The notes: generated by a model from the sequence alone, not told the origin. A stretch of DNA of 64,000 nt from Talinum fruticosum (GCA_021018815.1 JAITYX010000086.1:1984001-2048000), one strand, 5' to 3'. Counted from the stretch's first letter, positions 46,239 through 58,269 are shown. Numbers and translations: made by a program.

Positions 46239-47085
46239 ATGGCTGATTCGAAACTACCGTCGGAATCATGAATCGGGATCTCGTTCGGTTGGACAAGTTC
46301 GATGGCACAAACTTCATGAGATGGAAGGACAAGATCATGTTCATGCTGACAAGCATTGAGGATTGCATATGTTCTAGATGATAAACCGAAGGATTTGCCG
46401 AATCCAACGAGAGGAAGAATGGAAGAAAATGAATCCTGCGGATGCTCAAACACCGAAGGAGGCAAAGAAGAAGCGTGAGGAGGACGAGTTATCGTGTAAA
46501 GGACACATTCTGCAAACCCTCTCCAATCGTCCGTACGAGTTGTATGTCACATGGACATCACCAAAGAAGATCCGGAAAGCCCTTGAAGAGAAATACAACA
46601 CGTAAAGGCAAGGTACTCGACAAATTTATTATGATGAAGTACTTTGAGTTTAAGATGTCGGATGATGTTCCTATTCTGGACCAAGTGCATGAGTTGCGGG
46701 TCCTTGTTAATAGACTTCGGGATCTTCAAGTCACAGTTTCAGAGTCACTTCAAGTGGGTGCAATCATTGCAAAGTTGCCACCCGCTTGAACGACTACAGG
46801 AAGAAACTTCGCATATGGCGAGAAGATTTCACGGTTGAAAAATACTTAGGCATCTCGGGATTGAGGAGGAAAATCGCAAAAGAGATGCCGGGTATTTATC
46901 AACCACCTCCAAGGTGAATGTCGTGACAGAAGAGAAGTCTAAGAGGAACAACAAGTTCCTAAAGGCAAAGAAGGACAAGGCCAATTTCAAGGGCAAGGGT
47001 ACCAAGAGTACAAAGAAGCGAGAATAGTTATTGTTACTATTGTAAGGGCAAGGGACATTACATCAAGGATTGCAAGAAAATGAAG
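46239..47085 (+). pseudogene. Copia gag with zinc knuckle, frameshifted
   Basis: The ATG at 46239 opens MADSKLPSES and hits a stop. The next frame carries the copia gag start VRLDKFDGTNFMRWKDKIMF-like sequence near 46290. Later fragments read TSPKKIRKALEEKYNT (to 46605), then KGKVLDKFIMMKYFEFKMSD and ILDQVHELRVLVNRLRDLQV (46616-46740). A zinc knuckle of CCHC type, C-Y-Y-C...GHYIKDC, is at 47032-47073. Gag would form the particle and bind RNA. At least four frame changes break it. Confidence 0.85.
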
Positions 47086-47199
47086 GTCGATCTTGCAGCG
47101 AGCAAAGACTGCAGATTCTTCCAAGGCTAACATGGTAGAGGAGAACTTGAAGGACTTGGTGGCCATGGTATCTAATCTTAATTTAAATATGATTACTGA

Positions 47200-47300
47200 G
47201 ATACATATGGCTAACGTAGGCAAGCCTTCCGGTTGGTGGTATGACACAGTGCCTCTATTCATGTTTGTTATGACAGTCACAATTTAAGACTTATGAAGAT
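47200..47300 (+). pseudogene. Copia protease active-site segment, one-base deletion
   Basis: The GWWYDT stretch is the start of the aspartic protease active site, with Asp at 47243-47245. The usual DTG/DSG triplet is broken because one base is missing after ACA. The remaining motif continues in another frame to about 47295. Confidence 0.7.
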
Positions 47301-48447
47301 GTGGCAAACCGTGAGGTTCTCATGGGGGACAGCACTCCGGCCAAAGTTCTTGGACTAGGGACGGTAGAGTTGAACTTCACATCGGGGAGGAAACTCACAT
47401 TGGTCAATGTCTTTCATGTTCCAAACATGAGGGAGAATTTAGTTTCTGGAAACATTTTATCTAAGAAGGGTTTTATGGTTTTAGTTGGATCTAGTCGGAT
47501 TATTATTTCTAAGAACAATGTGTTTGTTGGCAAAGGCTATGACTTTGAGGGCATGTTTAAACTAAGTTTGGATGAAATAAATGAAGTACCTAGTTCCGCT
47601 TATATGGTTGATACATATTCTGTTTGGCATGCTAGGTTAGGTCATTTAAATTTCAATTCTTTGAAGTTTATGATTAGGGATGGATATTTCACTTGTAAAT
47701 CGGATGCAAATTTTTCTAAGTGTGAAATCTGCATTCGAGGCTAAAATAACTAAGAAACCTTTTCCTAAGGTTGAGAGAAATACCCAAGTTCTAGACTTAG
47801 TTCATTCCGACATTTGTGAAATGAATGGAATGCCGACTAGGGGTGGTAAAAGATACTTTATCACATTCATTGATGACAGTTCAAGATATACTTATGTATA
47901 TTTACTACGAACTAAGGATGAAGCATTTGATATGTTCAAACGTTATAAGGCTGAAGTTGAGAATCAAAAGGAAAAGAAAATTAAAATTCTAAGGAGTGAT
48001 AGGGGAATGGAGTATTTCCCAACGGAATTTGATGAATTCCGTGAGAACCATGGTATCATTCATCAAAGAACAGCCCCTAGAACACCTCAACAGAATGGCC
48101 TTGCTGAAAGGAAAAATCAGACTTTATGCAACATGGTTAATTCTATGTTATTAAATGCTGATTTGCCAACAAATTTGTGGGGAGAGGCTCTCTTAACTGC
48201 GTGTCATGTCCATAATAGAATTCCATCTAAGAAAACAAAGGTTTCACCATATGAAGTATGGAAAGGAAGAAAGCCTAACATTAAATACTTCAAAGTGTGG
48301 GGGTGTATTGCCTACTATAAAGTACCCGATCAAAGGAGGACTAAGTTAGGCCCAAGAGCAATCAAGAGTATCTTTGTAGGCTATGCTGAAAATTCCAAGG
48401 CATACAGGCTGTTGGACTTACGAGTCAAATGTGATTGTAGAGACTAG
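47301..48447 (+). pseudogene. Copia integrase (GAG-pre-integrase zinc domain and catalytic core)
   Basis: The first frame (47301-47744) holds the end of the protease region (LGLGTVELNF, LVNVFHVPNMRENLVSGNIL) and the zinc-binding HHCC domain WHARLGHLN...KCEIC. The second frame (from about 47740 to 48447) holds the core: HSDICEMNG with Asp at 47809, RSDRGMEY with Asp at 47998, and GLAERKNQTL with Glu at 48106. This gives the D,D35E spacing of copia integrases. The core ends KSIFVGYAENSKAYRLLD, where another shift occurs. The core itself is intact; a one-base shift separates it from the zinc domain. Confidence 0.92.
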
Positions 48448-48559
48448 AGATGCGGAATTTTTGAAAATGCTTTTATTAAATCTAATGCATCTCAACCAAC
48501 ACCTACAATTGGACACCCTACTGATATACCATCAAGAAGTGCTGCTTCCGGTTCTGAAA

Positions 48560-49480
48560 ATAAGGGAGATGAACTTAATTCAAGTATAGAACCAAGAAGA
48601 AGTCAACGGGCTAGGAAAACTAAAGATTTTGGACCGGAATTTGTTTCCTCCATATCGGTTGTTTTTCTAGAAGAGGCTAGTAGAACAGAAGTATTGGATC
48701 AAATACCCATTGTACTAAATGTTGATGATGACCCTAAATCATTTAGTGAGGCTATGGCTTCCAGAGATTCTGCATTCCGGAAGGAGGCAATAAATGATGA
48801 AATGGATTCAATATTATCTAATAATACTTGGATCTTAGTAGATTTGCCTCCGGGGTCAAAGCCTATAGGGTGTAAATGGGTATTTAGAAGGAAATACAAT
48901 ACTGATGGTTCTCTACAAACCTTTAAGGCTAGACTTGTAGCTAAAGGTTTTACTCAAAAAGAAGGTATCGATTACTTTGATACCTACGCTCCCGTAGCTA
49001 GAATTACATCTATTAGGATTCTCGTTTGCACCGGCTTCAATTTTTAAGCTACATGTGCATCGGATGGATGTAAAAACAGCCTTTCTAAATGGAGAGTTAG
49101 AAGAGGAGATTTATATGGAGCAGCCTGAGGGCTTCATATTACTAGGAAATGAAAGGAAGGTGTGTAAATTAGTTAAATCCTTGTATGGATTGAAACAAGC
49201 GCCCAAACAAGTGGCATGAAAAGTTTGATGTCTGCGCTTCTTTCAGATGGTTTTCTCCATAATAACTCGGATAAATGTATTTATTCGAAGTTTACAGATT
49301 CTTATGGAGTTATAATATGTCTCTATGTTGATGACATGCTCATTTTTGGAACCAATTTACATGGAATAAATGAAACTAAGAAGTATCTCACCTCTCAATT
49401 TAAGATGAAGGATCTTAATGAAGTTGATACTATCTTAGGCATAAAGGTTAAAAGGCATAGTGGGGTTTTGCCTTGAGCCA
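48560..49480 (+). pseudogene. Copia reverse transcriptase, frameshifted
   Basis: Frame 48694-49047 gives the classic start: ALSNNTWILVDLPPG-like region, IGCKWVFRRKYNTDGSLQ, FKARLVAKGFTQKEGIDY, DTYAPVARITSIR. After a shift come the MDVKTAFLNGELEEEIYMEQ segment (49060-49120) and SLYGLKQAP near 49180. The last frame, 49216-49476, has the catalytic YVDDML at 49324-49341 and FKMKDLNEVDTILGIK. The catalytic residues remain, but three frame changes prevent a continuous protein. Confidence 0.9.
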
Positions 49481-50252
49481 ATCTCACTATATTGAGAAGT
49501 TGTTGAATAAGTTCAAACATCTCAATATAAAGGATGTCAAAACTCCCTATGATCCAAGTGTTCACTTAGGGAGAACACAGGAAGAGTGGTTGCACAGTTG
49601 GAATATGCTAGTGCTATAGGAAGTCTTATGTATGCAATGCACTCGTACCAGACCAGACATTGCATTTGCTGTGTGCAAATTATCTAGGTATACAAGTAAG
49701 CCAAATACAGAACATTGGAAAGCCATCACTAGGGTACTTGGATACTTGAAAAGGACAGATTGACTTAGGACTTTTTATAGTGATTTCCCATCTGTTTTAG
49801 AGGGATTCACGGATGCTAGTTGGATAACTAGCTCTAAGGATAATAAGTCAACATCGGGGTGGATATTTACCTTAGGAGGAGGAGCCATTAGTTGGGCCTC
49901 TAAAAAGCAAACATGTATCTCACATTCTACTATGGAGTCTCGAGTTCATTGCTTTAGCGAGCAGTAGGTAAGGAAGCAGAGTGGCTAAGGAATTTATTAA
50001 TGGATATTAAGTTGTGGCCACAACCTATGTCAGCCATTTCCTTATACTCGCGATAGTCGAGCGACCATGTCTCGAACTTATAGTAAAATCTATAATGGAA
50101 AGTCTAGACACATTAGTTTGAGACATACTTACGTGAGGCGGTTGGTTCAAGATGGTGTAATCACTATCATTTATGTCAAATCAGCTCTAAATCTAGCGGA
50201 TCCTTTAACTAAAGGTTTACCAAGGGATTTGGTGAAGAGCACCACTTGCTAG
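49481..50252 (+). pseudogene. Copia RNase H, frameshifted
   Basis: Motifs in order: [14 protein letters not shown] near 49635, [20 protein letters not shown] near 49806-49865 with the catalytic Asp at 49812, [18 protein letters not shown] near 49890, and the tail RHISLRHTYVRRLVQDGVIT to LADPLTKGLPRDLV ending near 50252. Several shifts break it. It finishes the polyprotein. Confidence 0.85.
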
Positions 50253-50772
50253 AATGGGTTTAAAATCCTTTGATGTATGATCTGTTGTAACGGGAACCCT
50301 ACCTTACTCTGGTGGAAACTAGTTATAAGGTTTAAAGGGTAATAACAAGTTACATTATGGTCAAAGGAGCACTATGAACAGGATATAGTGCATTTACTTA
50401 GTTAGGAGGATGAGTTTGCTCTTAATGGAATCCGTATAGGTATGGAATCCACCTATGTGAATATTAGAGTGTGGCCGCTCTAAACAAGAGTTTTATTGGA
50501 TTTTAACTCTTGTACATATTCACAGAACCGGGATGAGCACAAGGCCATAATAGTGCTACAAGTAATAAGGCTTCTTTGAAATAAGGGTAAGGTATGGTGC
50601 TGTGTGTAATGCCTCCGGTCTTAGTATTAAAGGTTTTGGTTTAAGCTATCTGGCCACCAAATACCTTTTAAGACTTTGAGTCACTTGCACTAACCGATGG
50701 TTTAATCACAAGACACCTTCAGGTATGCAGTATCATAATAAGGATAGGTTGGGTTTCACAACTTTCATTAAC
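50253..50772 (+). other. 3' untranslated region of the copia element
   Basis: No coding sequence. It runs from the end of RNase H to the polypurine tract. Confidence 0.7.
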
Positions 50773-50781
50773 TAGTGGGGA
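50773..50781 (+). other. Polypurine tract of the copia element
   Basis: AGTGGGGA lies directly before the 3' LTR start TGTTGAATAG (50783). Confidence 0.8.
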
Positions 50782-50782
50782 T

Positions 50783-51416
50783 TGTTGAATAGTTAATCAA
50801 AGTTGGTGAATTTGACTAGTGTCCCACATGGATAGATTACTAAAGCTTCTAACTTTTGAAGGAAATAAATAGGTAGCTCTTAATTTATGTCCCACATGGA
50901 GAGAATATAATATTCTCTGGCTCTTTATTAATTGAAGAGTAATGTGAGCTTATAAATAAATAAGCTATAGAGTGGGGTAATATGTGCTTGCATTAAGGTT
51001 CAATGCGGAGTATTGAACCGCACACGCGCATGCGACGTGGGCTGTAGGGCGCTAGAGGCGCTTTGGCGCTTATTAGGCGCACTTGGCACTTAGCACGTGA
51101 GCTCGGAGCGCAGGAGCGGATAATACAATTTCCTATTTATTTTAATTTTATATCCAAATACAGTTGGGACAGCTTAGGATAGAGTTTAAATGTTTTGACA
51201 GTTAAATTCTATCCTACGTAACTGCTACTCTATCCCTACATAACTCGCTATTGCTCTATCCAATCTAAGCTTAGGGGATTGATTATAAATTAGAATCAAT
51301 CCAGGAGTTTTGTTGTATCCCGGAGACACGATTTGCATAAGGGCGCGAATCTTGTCTTAAAGAAAGTGATCCTATTCACGCCTTAAAACTATAATCAATC
51401 CCATATTTTCCTAACA
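50783..51416 (+). mobile_element. 3' LTR of the copia element (634 bp)
   Basis: TGTTGAATAG...TCCTAACA, intact TG...CA ends, preceded by the polypurine tract. One change (T for C) breaks the stem of the hairpin that is perfect in the 5' LTR. Confidence 0.93.
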
Positions 51417-52151
51417 TAATATAATATTAAACGGAAACTCAAAATTAATACGTATTATATTTTGTATCTTAATCTTAATAACTAAAATAAAAACTTCATC
51501 AGTAAAAATGAAAATAAAATACAATGATATTTTAACAAAACCAGGAATAGACAAAGTGAAATCGATCCAGTTGAGAGACTAATAAATATAATATATTTTT
51601 TTAATTTTTTAATTTTTTAATTTATTATTCCAGAAAATCATGCAATCACATAGATAAAGAAAAAGAATTTTAAAAAATTGGACACACTCTCTTTCGATAT
51701 TAGGGCCATTTTTCGTTCAAAAGTCTCAACCCTTTCTCTCTTTTTCTCAACTGTAACTCTGCTAAAAATTATTAAAATTTAGAGATAGAGAGAGAAAGAG
51801 AATTGGATAACAACAAAGCCTAATAAGGAGGAATTAGAAATTCATGGTATTAGATTAGATTGAGAGAGAAGACAGAAAATATACACAAGGATGTCAATAA
51901 CTTACATAAAAATTGGTCGTATATAAGTGCCTAATGCTAAAGTTCTCTATAAATATATCTAGTTTGTAAAGATATTATTATTTTTAATTATTATAATCCA
52001 TGGATAAGTCCATTAAATACCCACCATAAATATGGATATTTATTCATCCTCTATCTATTAATCATCGTCGGTGGATATTATCCACCCAATTTAAATGGAT
52101 AAGGGTGGTTACCTATTTAATGGGGTACTAATTCCCACCCTTAAGGATGAC

Positions 52152-52548
52152 TTTTCAAGTTAAGCTTGGAGGTTATGACACCAAAAGAATCACCATGAAG
52201 ACTCAAATATGGAACAATCAAGGTTACAGTTTGTTAGAATTATCAAGCTCCTTTTGTATAGATGAGCTCTTCTTGTACACAACTCAATCAGTCCAATTCA
52301 TTTTTCCATTCTGCTTCAAAACTACTCTGAGTTTTCCAGACTTCCTCTTTCTAGATTTGCAGATCACCTTTACTCCTCGCCAATTGATCTTCACCTTTGC
52401 TCAACTTGAATTTTTTTCCCATCTTCCTCTTAATAAGTACCCGTCATTTTCTCATCAATTACTTGAACATGTAGCATATATAAAACAGAATTTCAGAAGG
52501 CATTTCATTGTGCGGCTGGAAATCCTTACACTGAAAATAATTAATTAA
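52152..52548 (+). CDS. Unrecognised open frame right of the hAT element
   Basis: The frame runs open through the target duplication: MTFQVKLGGYDTKRITMKTQ, IWNNQGYSLLE, then a hydrophobic stretch rich in F/L, to TAA at 52548. On the other side of the hAT element, 44345-44372 continues the same frame upstream (EAATSNAYRMT). The part before YSLLE looks protein-like; the remainder may be intron read-through. I recognise no family and no splice pattern is certain. Confidence 0.3.
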
Positions 52549-54185
52549 ACATCAACTTGTTGAATCAGAATCCCACCAAATTTCGTATCTTAATTGTATG
52601 ATTCCATCTAAGACATGTTGGAAAAAGAAAATCAATTGTCTTAATCATTACTTTGGTCCTTCTACAATAAAATTATTATTGCTTTGATAATCCTTTTAAG
52701 ATAAGCATGGAAACGTATGGCTAATTGATGATTTGGATTACACTTTTTGAAGCTTTTTTAAATTATGATTAATTTAAGGGCACTTTTTGAGATGAAGCTA
52801 TGCCATCAAATCAAGTGTTATAAGGGGATTTACAAAAATGATCCTTGAGCTTCGCCAACAGGCAATAACCATCATGATCAGCATATCAAGTCTTGTTCAC
52901 TCTTAATTAGTGGTTAATTTGTTTCTTTATCCAACTTAGTAGTTTAGTGGATATTTGAAAAGCCCAAAGGTAATATGGTTGCTGTAAAATGATAGTCATG
53001 GCTAGCATGATAGCTCTTATGATTATAGTCGTACATGTATCACTATTTAATCCCTACCATTAATTTTGTAATTATTTTAAAATTATAAATTTATAATATT
53101 TTGATAATACATATAATATTACATTTTAGATCTTATTTGGATATCAAGATCTCCCATTAATTAAATGAAAAACAACCGTTCTATTTGTACAGAATCGTGA
53201 GGTACAGAACAGACACCAACGCCACATCAAACCTTTTTTACACAAAAATTCAAATACAACCTCAGATAAACATAACCCAATGATGCCCATCATGTTCGTT
53301 GGTGACTGGGAACTTCGACATGTGTTCTCCAGTGACCAGAAAATTTGATAGGGGCACCAGAAGCTAGGGAACCTCAATGGTGGCCCCCACCCCCCACTTC
53401 TTCCTCCAAGCACAGCCGACCGGTATATATTTTCTCTCCTCCATAAACCACCACAAGCTCGTCGACCACCATCAAACCGTAGTTAGAGTTCGCCGATGGG
53501 TGCGGCGAACTTGATGGCAGTCGCTTTTGGCCCAAATTTCATCAAACCATTTACAACTGACTACTTTTTTATCCGCAAGACTCAAACCACCCAAGATTTC
53601 ACAAATTTCCCACAGCTAAAACCCAAAAGAAAAGGGAAGAAAAGAAGCGTAGCATCAACCCTACCGGGGGACAACATGAATCTTTTGGTTTGCATGAATT
53701 AAAAGAAGTGAGGTAATGGAGGTAGATCTCGGCAACTGAAACCCTTGGTGTTCGAGTGTCGGCAATTCTTGTGGTTGTGTCGATGACTCTTCCAGATCAT
53801 CTAGAAGCTTGGAGGAGGGGAATGGAGAAGGTGGTAGAGGGTGGAAATGGAGGAAAGAGAAATGGAGTTTGAAAAAGAGAGAGTAAAGAAATTGAGGGGA
53901 CAAGGGAGAGATGGAAGGGGTGATAGAGGATTTCATTAAATAAAATAAAATAAAAATTTTTTTAGTTAGGCAAATTGGGAAATTTACAGATGGGTGGGCT
54001 TTTAATTTGTATTTACAGGTGAAGTTTGGCAATTTACGGATGGGTCATTTTTATGTGGGCCCCACATGAGCTGCGTTGGCTCTGCAAGGCCAAAAGATAA
54101 AAATGCCCTAACTAAAATTGGTTCGGTGTTTGGGGCGAGATGAAGGCTCGGCTGAAGCTTCCTGTGGAAGGAATTGAAGGAATTC
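52549..54185. other. Intergenic, no supported gene
   Basis: AT-rich to mixed DNA with short frames (53144-53413 minus, 53496-53702 plus, 53661-54032 minus) that show no domain. Near 53960-54060 two similar segments (AAATTTACAGATGGGTGGGC and CAATTTACGGATGGGTC) are arranged in tandem and could be an element end. Confidence 0.4.
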
Positions 54186-54189
54186 AAAA

Positions 54190-54460
54190 TTAATCGAGGC
54201 TTAGCGCGAGAGAGAGAGAGAGGGACAACCGAAGAGAGAGAACCGAAGAAGAAGAAGAAGTAGAGCGAAAGTGAGAACGACGGCGTGAGAACGAGGGCGA
54301 TTACTTCACCGTGTAGAGCGAGAAGGGGAGTGAGAAGAAGGGCGAGAAGAAGACGGCGAACAAGTAGACCGAGAAGAAGAGCGAAAAGAAGTAGACCGAG
54401 AAGAAGAGGGAGAACAACATCGGAGGAGATCGAAGTCGATTTGTACACTAGTAATTTCGA
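54190..54460. repeat. GA/GAA purine-rich low-complexity block
   Basis: GAGAGA and GAAGAAGAA runs pass into GAGCGAGAAG units. The plus strand yields an arginine-rich frame (54285-54512) and the minus strand a leucine-rich one (54664-54002). Both are products of composition. The block could be a 5' untranslated leader. Confidence 0.7.
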
Positions 54461-55675
54461 GTGCATTTGTGAGGTTTTCGTTGAAACAATTTGTGTTGGG
54501 TGGGGGTTGTAATTTGTTTGAGAATGGGTCTCATTTCTTAGAATTGAAATGAAATATGTTGTGAATTTGGGATTTCTTTCCGTGTTGGAAGTGGGTTCTA
54601 TTTCAATCCGGATGTAAATGTAGGTTAACTCAGACAAAGACATGAGAAAAGAAAGCGCAGACATTTATGAGAATAAAGTTTGGTATTTTGTGTGCTAATC
54701 TGCTATGTTATTGTATAAATTGAGGCCGAAAATGGTATAAATTTTGCTTGTCTCATATATATGTATAATATTTTGCAAATTGATGTATGTATAATATGAA
54801 ACTCGGTATTTTGCAATCACATTGTCTAATTTAAAACCATACAGTCAGTATAAAAGCCCGAGTAGAACTAATTTAAATCACTAGAAAACAATACTGTGAA
54901 GAAATTAGAAAGAGAACAAAATTACGAGTAAAGAAAACAGAGCATGCTCCGTATGGTCCTTGTGGTTGGCGGTTTTGGGTAATTGATCGCGATCCAATTC
55001 GGATGTTTTATAATTATAATTATAGAATGGAGAAAAAGGTACCAATTACATAGATTTCAATTCAAAAGCAATAGCTGCTCATCCCCCATTATTGTTTTAG
55101 TGATGAGAGTGGAAATTTGTTCCGGGCATTGTTGTTGAGCTTTGTTGTTCCATTCATCGGTGTTGGCTATCCGTAATCCAAGTATATGGTTTGGAAGAGT
55201 AGATGCCCTGCCAAGCTAGTGGAATAACTTTTTCTTCCTTCCTGCCGATGCTAAAGGAAGTTTATGCGAGTGTTCTTAATAATTGGATTACCTGAGTAGG
55301 TGGTATGATTCCAATAGGTCCGCATGGTCAATAGAATAGAGTTATTCAGTTGGATCTTCCCAACATAACTGAACTCGTTTACTCCTAATAGTTTCACTCT
55401 GTAGCGGTATTTTTGGTTGCAAGTGTGTGATAATAAGTGAAGCTCATATTGCCAAGCTTCAGGGGCACCCCGACATACCTTATTGGTAGCTTACCTTTGG
55501 AAAATGTAGTCATTTGTAGGATCCGTAATTAAGTTTGAGGACTAACCCTAGCAAAAAAATTTGCAATGTGTGAACATTACACAAGGGTAGAAAAGGCATA
55601 AAAGGAAATGCACAAATATCAGTATTGTACGTGTTATTCGATTGTGTATGAGATGAAAGGAACGGTTTCGATTAT
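54461..55675. other. Non-coding stretch upstream of the Ulp1-like gene
   Basis: No open frame of interest and no clear repeat. It may include promoter or 5' intron sequence of the gene at 56350, but no signal decides this. Confidence 0.35.
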
Positions 55676-56225
55676 TAGGATTCGTTTGGATTGTTGTCAT
55701 GAGTAATGGTTGTTGACATCCATGGATTGAGTAGTTGCGGATTGCACTTTACATATGGAAAGTAGTGCAGTTTGTTGGCTATTGTGGCATGTAAAACGAA
55801 CTATTGTAGCGGTAGAACATTGTGAAAATGCGAGTATTAGATTGGTTTTGATTGTTATGATCGGTAATGGTTGTTGACATCGTAGGATTGAGTAGTTGCT
55901 GATTAGATATTACATATTGAAATGAGTGGTGGTGGCTTGTTAAATATAGTCTGTACAACATTGTGAAAATTCATTATTAGGAATAAATTTGATTGTTATC
56001 AGCAATAATGGTTGTGGACATCCTTGGATTGGGTAGTTTCGATTTGGTATTACATACTGAGATGAGTTGTAGTTATTGTGAAGTTGAAGTCAATGTTGTA
56101 ATTGTAAAACATTGAATGTGAAAATGCATTAATGTGATTGGTTTGGATTGTTATCATGAATAATGGTAGTTGACATCGGAAGATTGAGTAGTTGTAAATT
56201 TTGCATTAAATGTGAACATTACTGA
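55676..56225. repeat. Four diverged tandem units of about 141-161 bp
   Basis: A core reading GGATTGTTATCATGAATAAT then GGTTGTTGACATC...GGATTGAGTAGTTG recurs at about 55711, 55872, 56013 and 56168. Each unit also contains a TTACATA...GTGAAAATGC segment. Units are diverged and of unequal length, so the array is old. It ends about 120 bases before the gene start at 56350. Confidence 0.8.
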
Positions 56226-58269
56226 AGTTTTGGTGGTTAGGTGATGTTTTTTAGGGCTTGCGAGTCACTATTGTAATTTTCGAGTACGAGTATGTTGAAT
56301 GAAATATTGATATGTTTGTTGTGTTGTGTTCAACTCGTAGGTTGACGAAATGACCGGTAAAAGTGGAAACAAGCGGCGAAAGGCTGTGGCAATCAATCCA
56401 ATCCATGTCACACGATGTTGTACCCGAGGCCAGCATAATGTACGTAATGTCACTGATGATGGGGAGACATCTGCCAGGGAGAAAAAGCAGAGGACTTATG
56501 ACATGGATGAGGAAGTGACGGAATTGTCGGAGGGTTCTAACATGGATCGGGGGCAAACAAACACATCCGAAAGCGAAGATGTGTCGGCATTTACGATGTC
56601 AACCTCGGAGGGGACATCGGACGAGCATGATTTGGGAGACCCTATGGACATGGACAGGCGGTATGGGAAGAGGACAACAAGTACATCCGAACGGGGGTAC
56701 ATACGGGTATATGTTTGGACGATGTTGATGTTATCCTGTGATCCGGATGTATGTTAGGAACGTTGGATACATTCAACGAAGTTTGGATGATTTCCATACG
56801 GAACTCGTGCGGGGACGGCGTTTGCACTCGTGCTTGATTATGGCACTGGTGGAGACCGATAGACACTTGACCCTTGCCTTGATAAAGCGGTGGGTTCCTC
56901 GGTGGAAGGCGTTCGAGAATAGGAGGGAGGAGGATGCCTTTTATCGTGTTTGATGTAATTATGTTAACCGGGCTGCCGGGGACAGGGGTGAAGGTGGATT
57001 TGAACGGGCCACCGGTGTCGGCGAAGTTGGCACACTACTTATGAGTCGCATGGGAGAGTGGGAGAGGAAGTGGGTGGACTCAATGGTGCAACGTGGGCTG
57101 GGGAAGAAGCGCTATTTGCGCAAGTACGTCAATTGTATGGTCAACTTGGCAAATGAGCACACAACAGAGCAAGAAATGGGGCTGTGGCTTAGGCTGTATT
57201 GTCTGGATAGTCTTGAGTGGGGTTTTCTTCCCGCGTTCTCCTAATGGAGCAAATTGGCATATCGTTGCGTTACGCGAGATGATCCCGACGCTTTGGGCCG
57301 GTATGCTTGGGCTGAAGCTATTTGGAGGGATATGGTCCGGAACATTGAAGATACGCGAGAGGAAGCTCGTACATCCGACCTCTCCCGGATAAATCTTGGT
57401 GGCTTTTGTGTCCTCGTTGCAGGTAGGTCAAGCTTGTGTTGCTAAAGAAGTAGTGTTGTTTTCGTCCTGCTTGTGTATTCAATGTATGACAAGTATTGTA
57501 CCATGTGAAACTAATTGATTGTACTTGTGCAATTGTGGTTTTATGAGCATACCACACAGCATAGCAATCAAGATGGACACCGGTTCCCAAGGCTGCGTAG
57601 TTGGGGTAGAGTTCAGCACCCGCCCCACTTCGACACCGAGGCCATGGTTCGGTCCGTAACGAGAGGAGGAGGTGAGACAATTGAGTATTTGTTTGTTATT
57701 GGCGGGATGGGTAGCCTTCATTGAACTCGTATGTAGTTCCTCGGTATGTTGTGATCTGTCAACTGCAGCTTGTACTGTCCTGCATCCACGGGACGATGAG
57801 GCTGGGCAGGTAGTTGTCTCCGAATACATGCGGACGGATGATTTTCAGTTTTATTTGGAGGACTCGGAGGTATGTCTTCATAGTTGTTGCATTTTGAAAG
57901 AATCCTGTACCCCTCATCCTTGCATAATGGTGCCCGGAGTAGTTGTCTTTTTGTCTTCAATAAAAGCTTCCTTCCCATAAAATTCAATGGTGCCCATGCG
58001 AAGAATAGTTGTGTGTCATTGGCGATTACACGGAATGCGTGACTCACGACATAAGAGGGGACGGGGTTACGTGGTGCCTAATGCCAATAGTAACAACTAA
58101 TATAATAAACATGAACGAAATACATCTGCTGATGCTATCAAAAGATGGGGGATCGGAATTAACCAACGAATTTTGAGCCCTTTCAATTCAAAACAAGTAT
58201 TGGATTCATGCCGTGGCCATAAAACGAAAAACAAGGCAAATTACAACATATGCCATGGTTATATAGAAA

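Larger units (their letters stand above)
45590..51416 (+). mobile_element. Full-length Ty1/copia retrotransposon, frameshifted
   Basis: 5' LTR 45590-46218, gag, protease, integrase, RT and RNase H in copia order (integrase before RT), polypurine tract 50773-50781, 3' LTR 50783-51416. The two LTRs differ at only about a dozen places by eye, mostly single-base indels, so insertion was recent relative to the other elements here. No matching target duplication is seen: GCGAG lies before the 5' LTR and TAATA after the 3' LTR. The first bases of the 5' LTR are diverged. The lineage within copia is not assigned. Confidence 0.92.
44373..52143. mobile_element. Non-autonomous hAT-type DNA transposon carrying a nested copia element
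   Basis: Exact 8-bp target duplications AGGATGAC lie at 44365-44372 and 52144-52151. The terminal inverted repeats are TAGGGGTGGGAAT and TAAGGGTGGGAAT (reverse complement of the right end), 12 of 13 identical. An 8-bp duplication with TAGGGGTGGG-type ends is characteristic of plant hAT elements. Without the copia insertion (45590-51416) it is about 1.9 kb, AT-rich, and encodes no transposase. Subterminal GGATATTACCCAT-like repeats occur at 44510-44570 and GGATATTATCCACC at the other end. Confidence 0.87.

Noticed and set aside
47093..47287. A 64-codon frame overlapping the copia protease start
   Set aside because: It is real element sequence in a shifted frame, already covered by the gag and protease entries, not a separate gene.
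54002..54664. A 220-codon minus-strand frame with a leucine-rich middle, and an arginine-rich plus-strand frame
   Set aside because: Both come from the GA/GAA purine run; the leucine stretch is the reverse complement of GAAGAA-type repeats.
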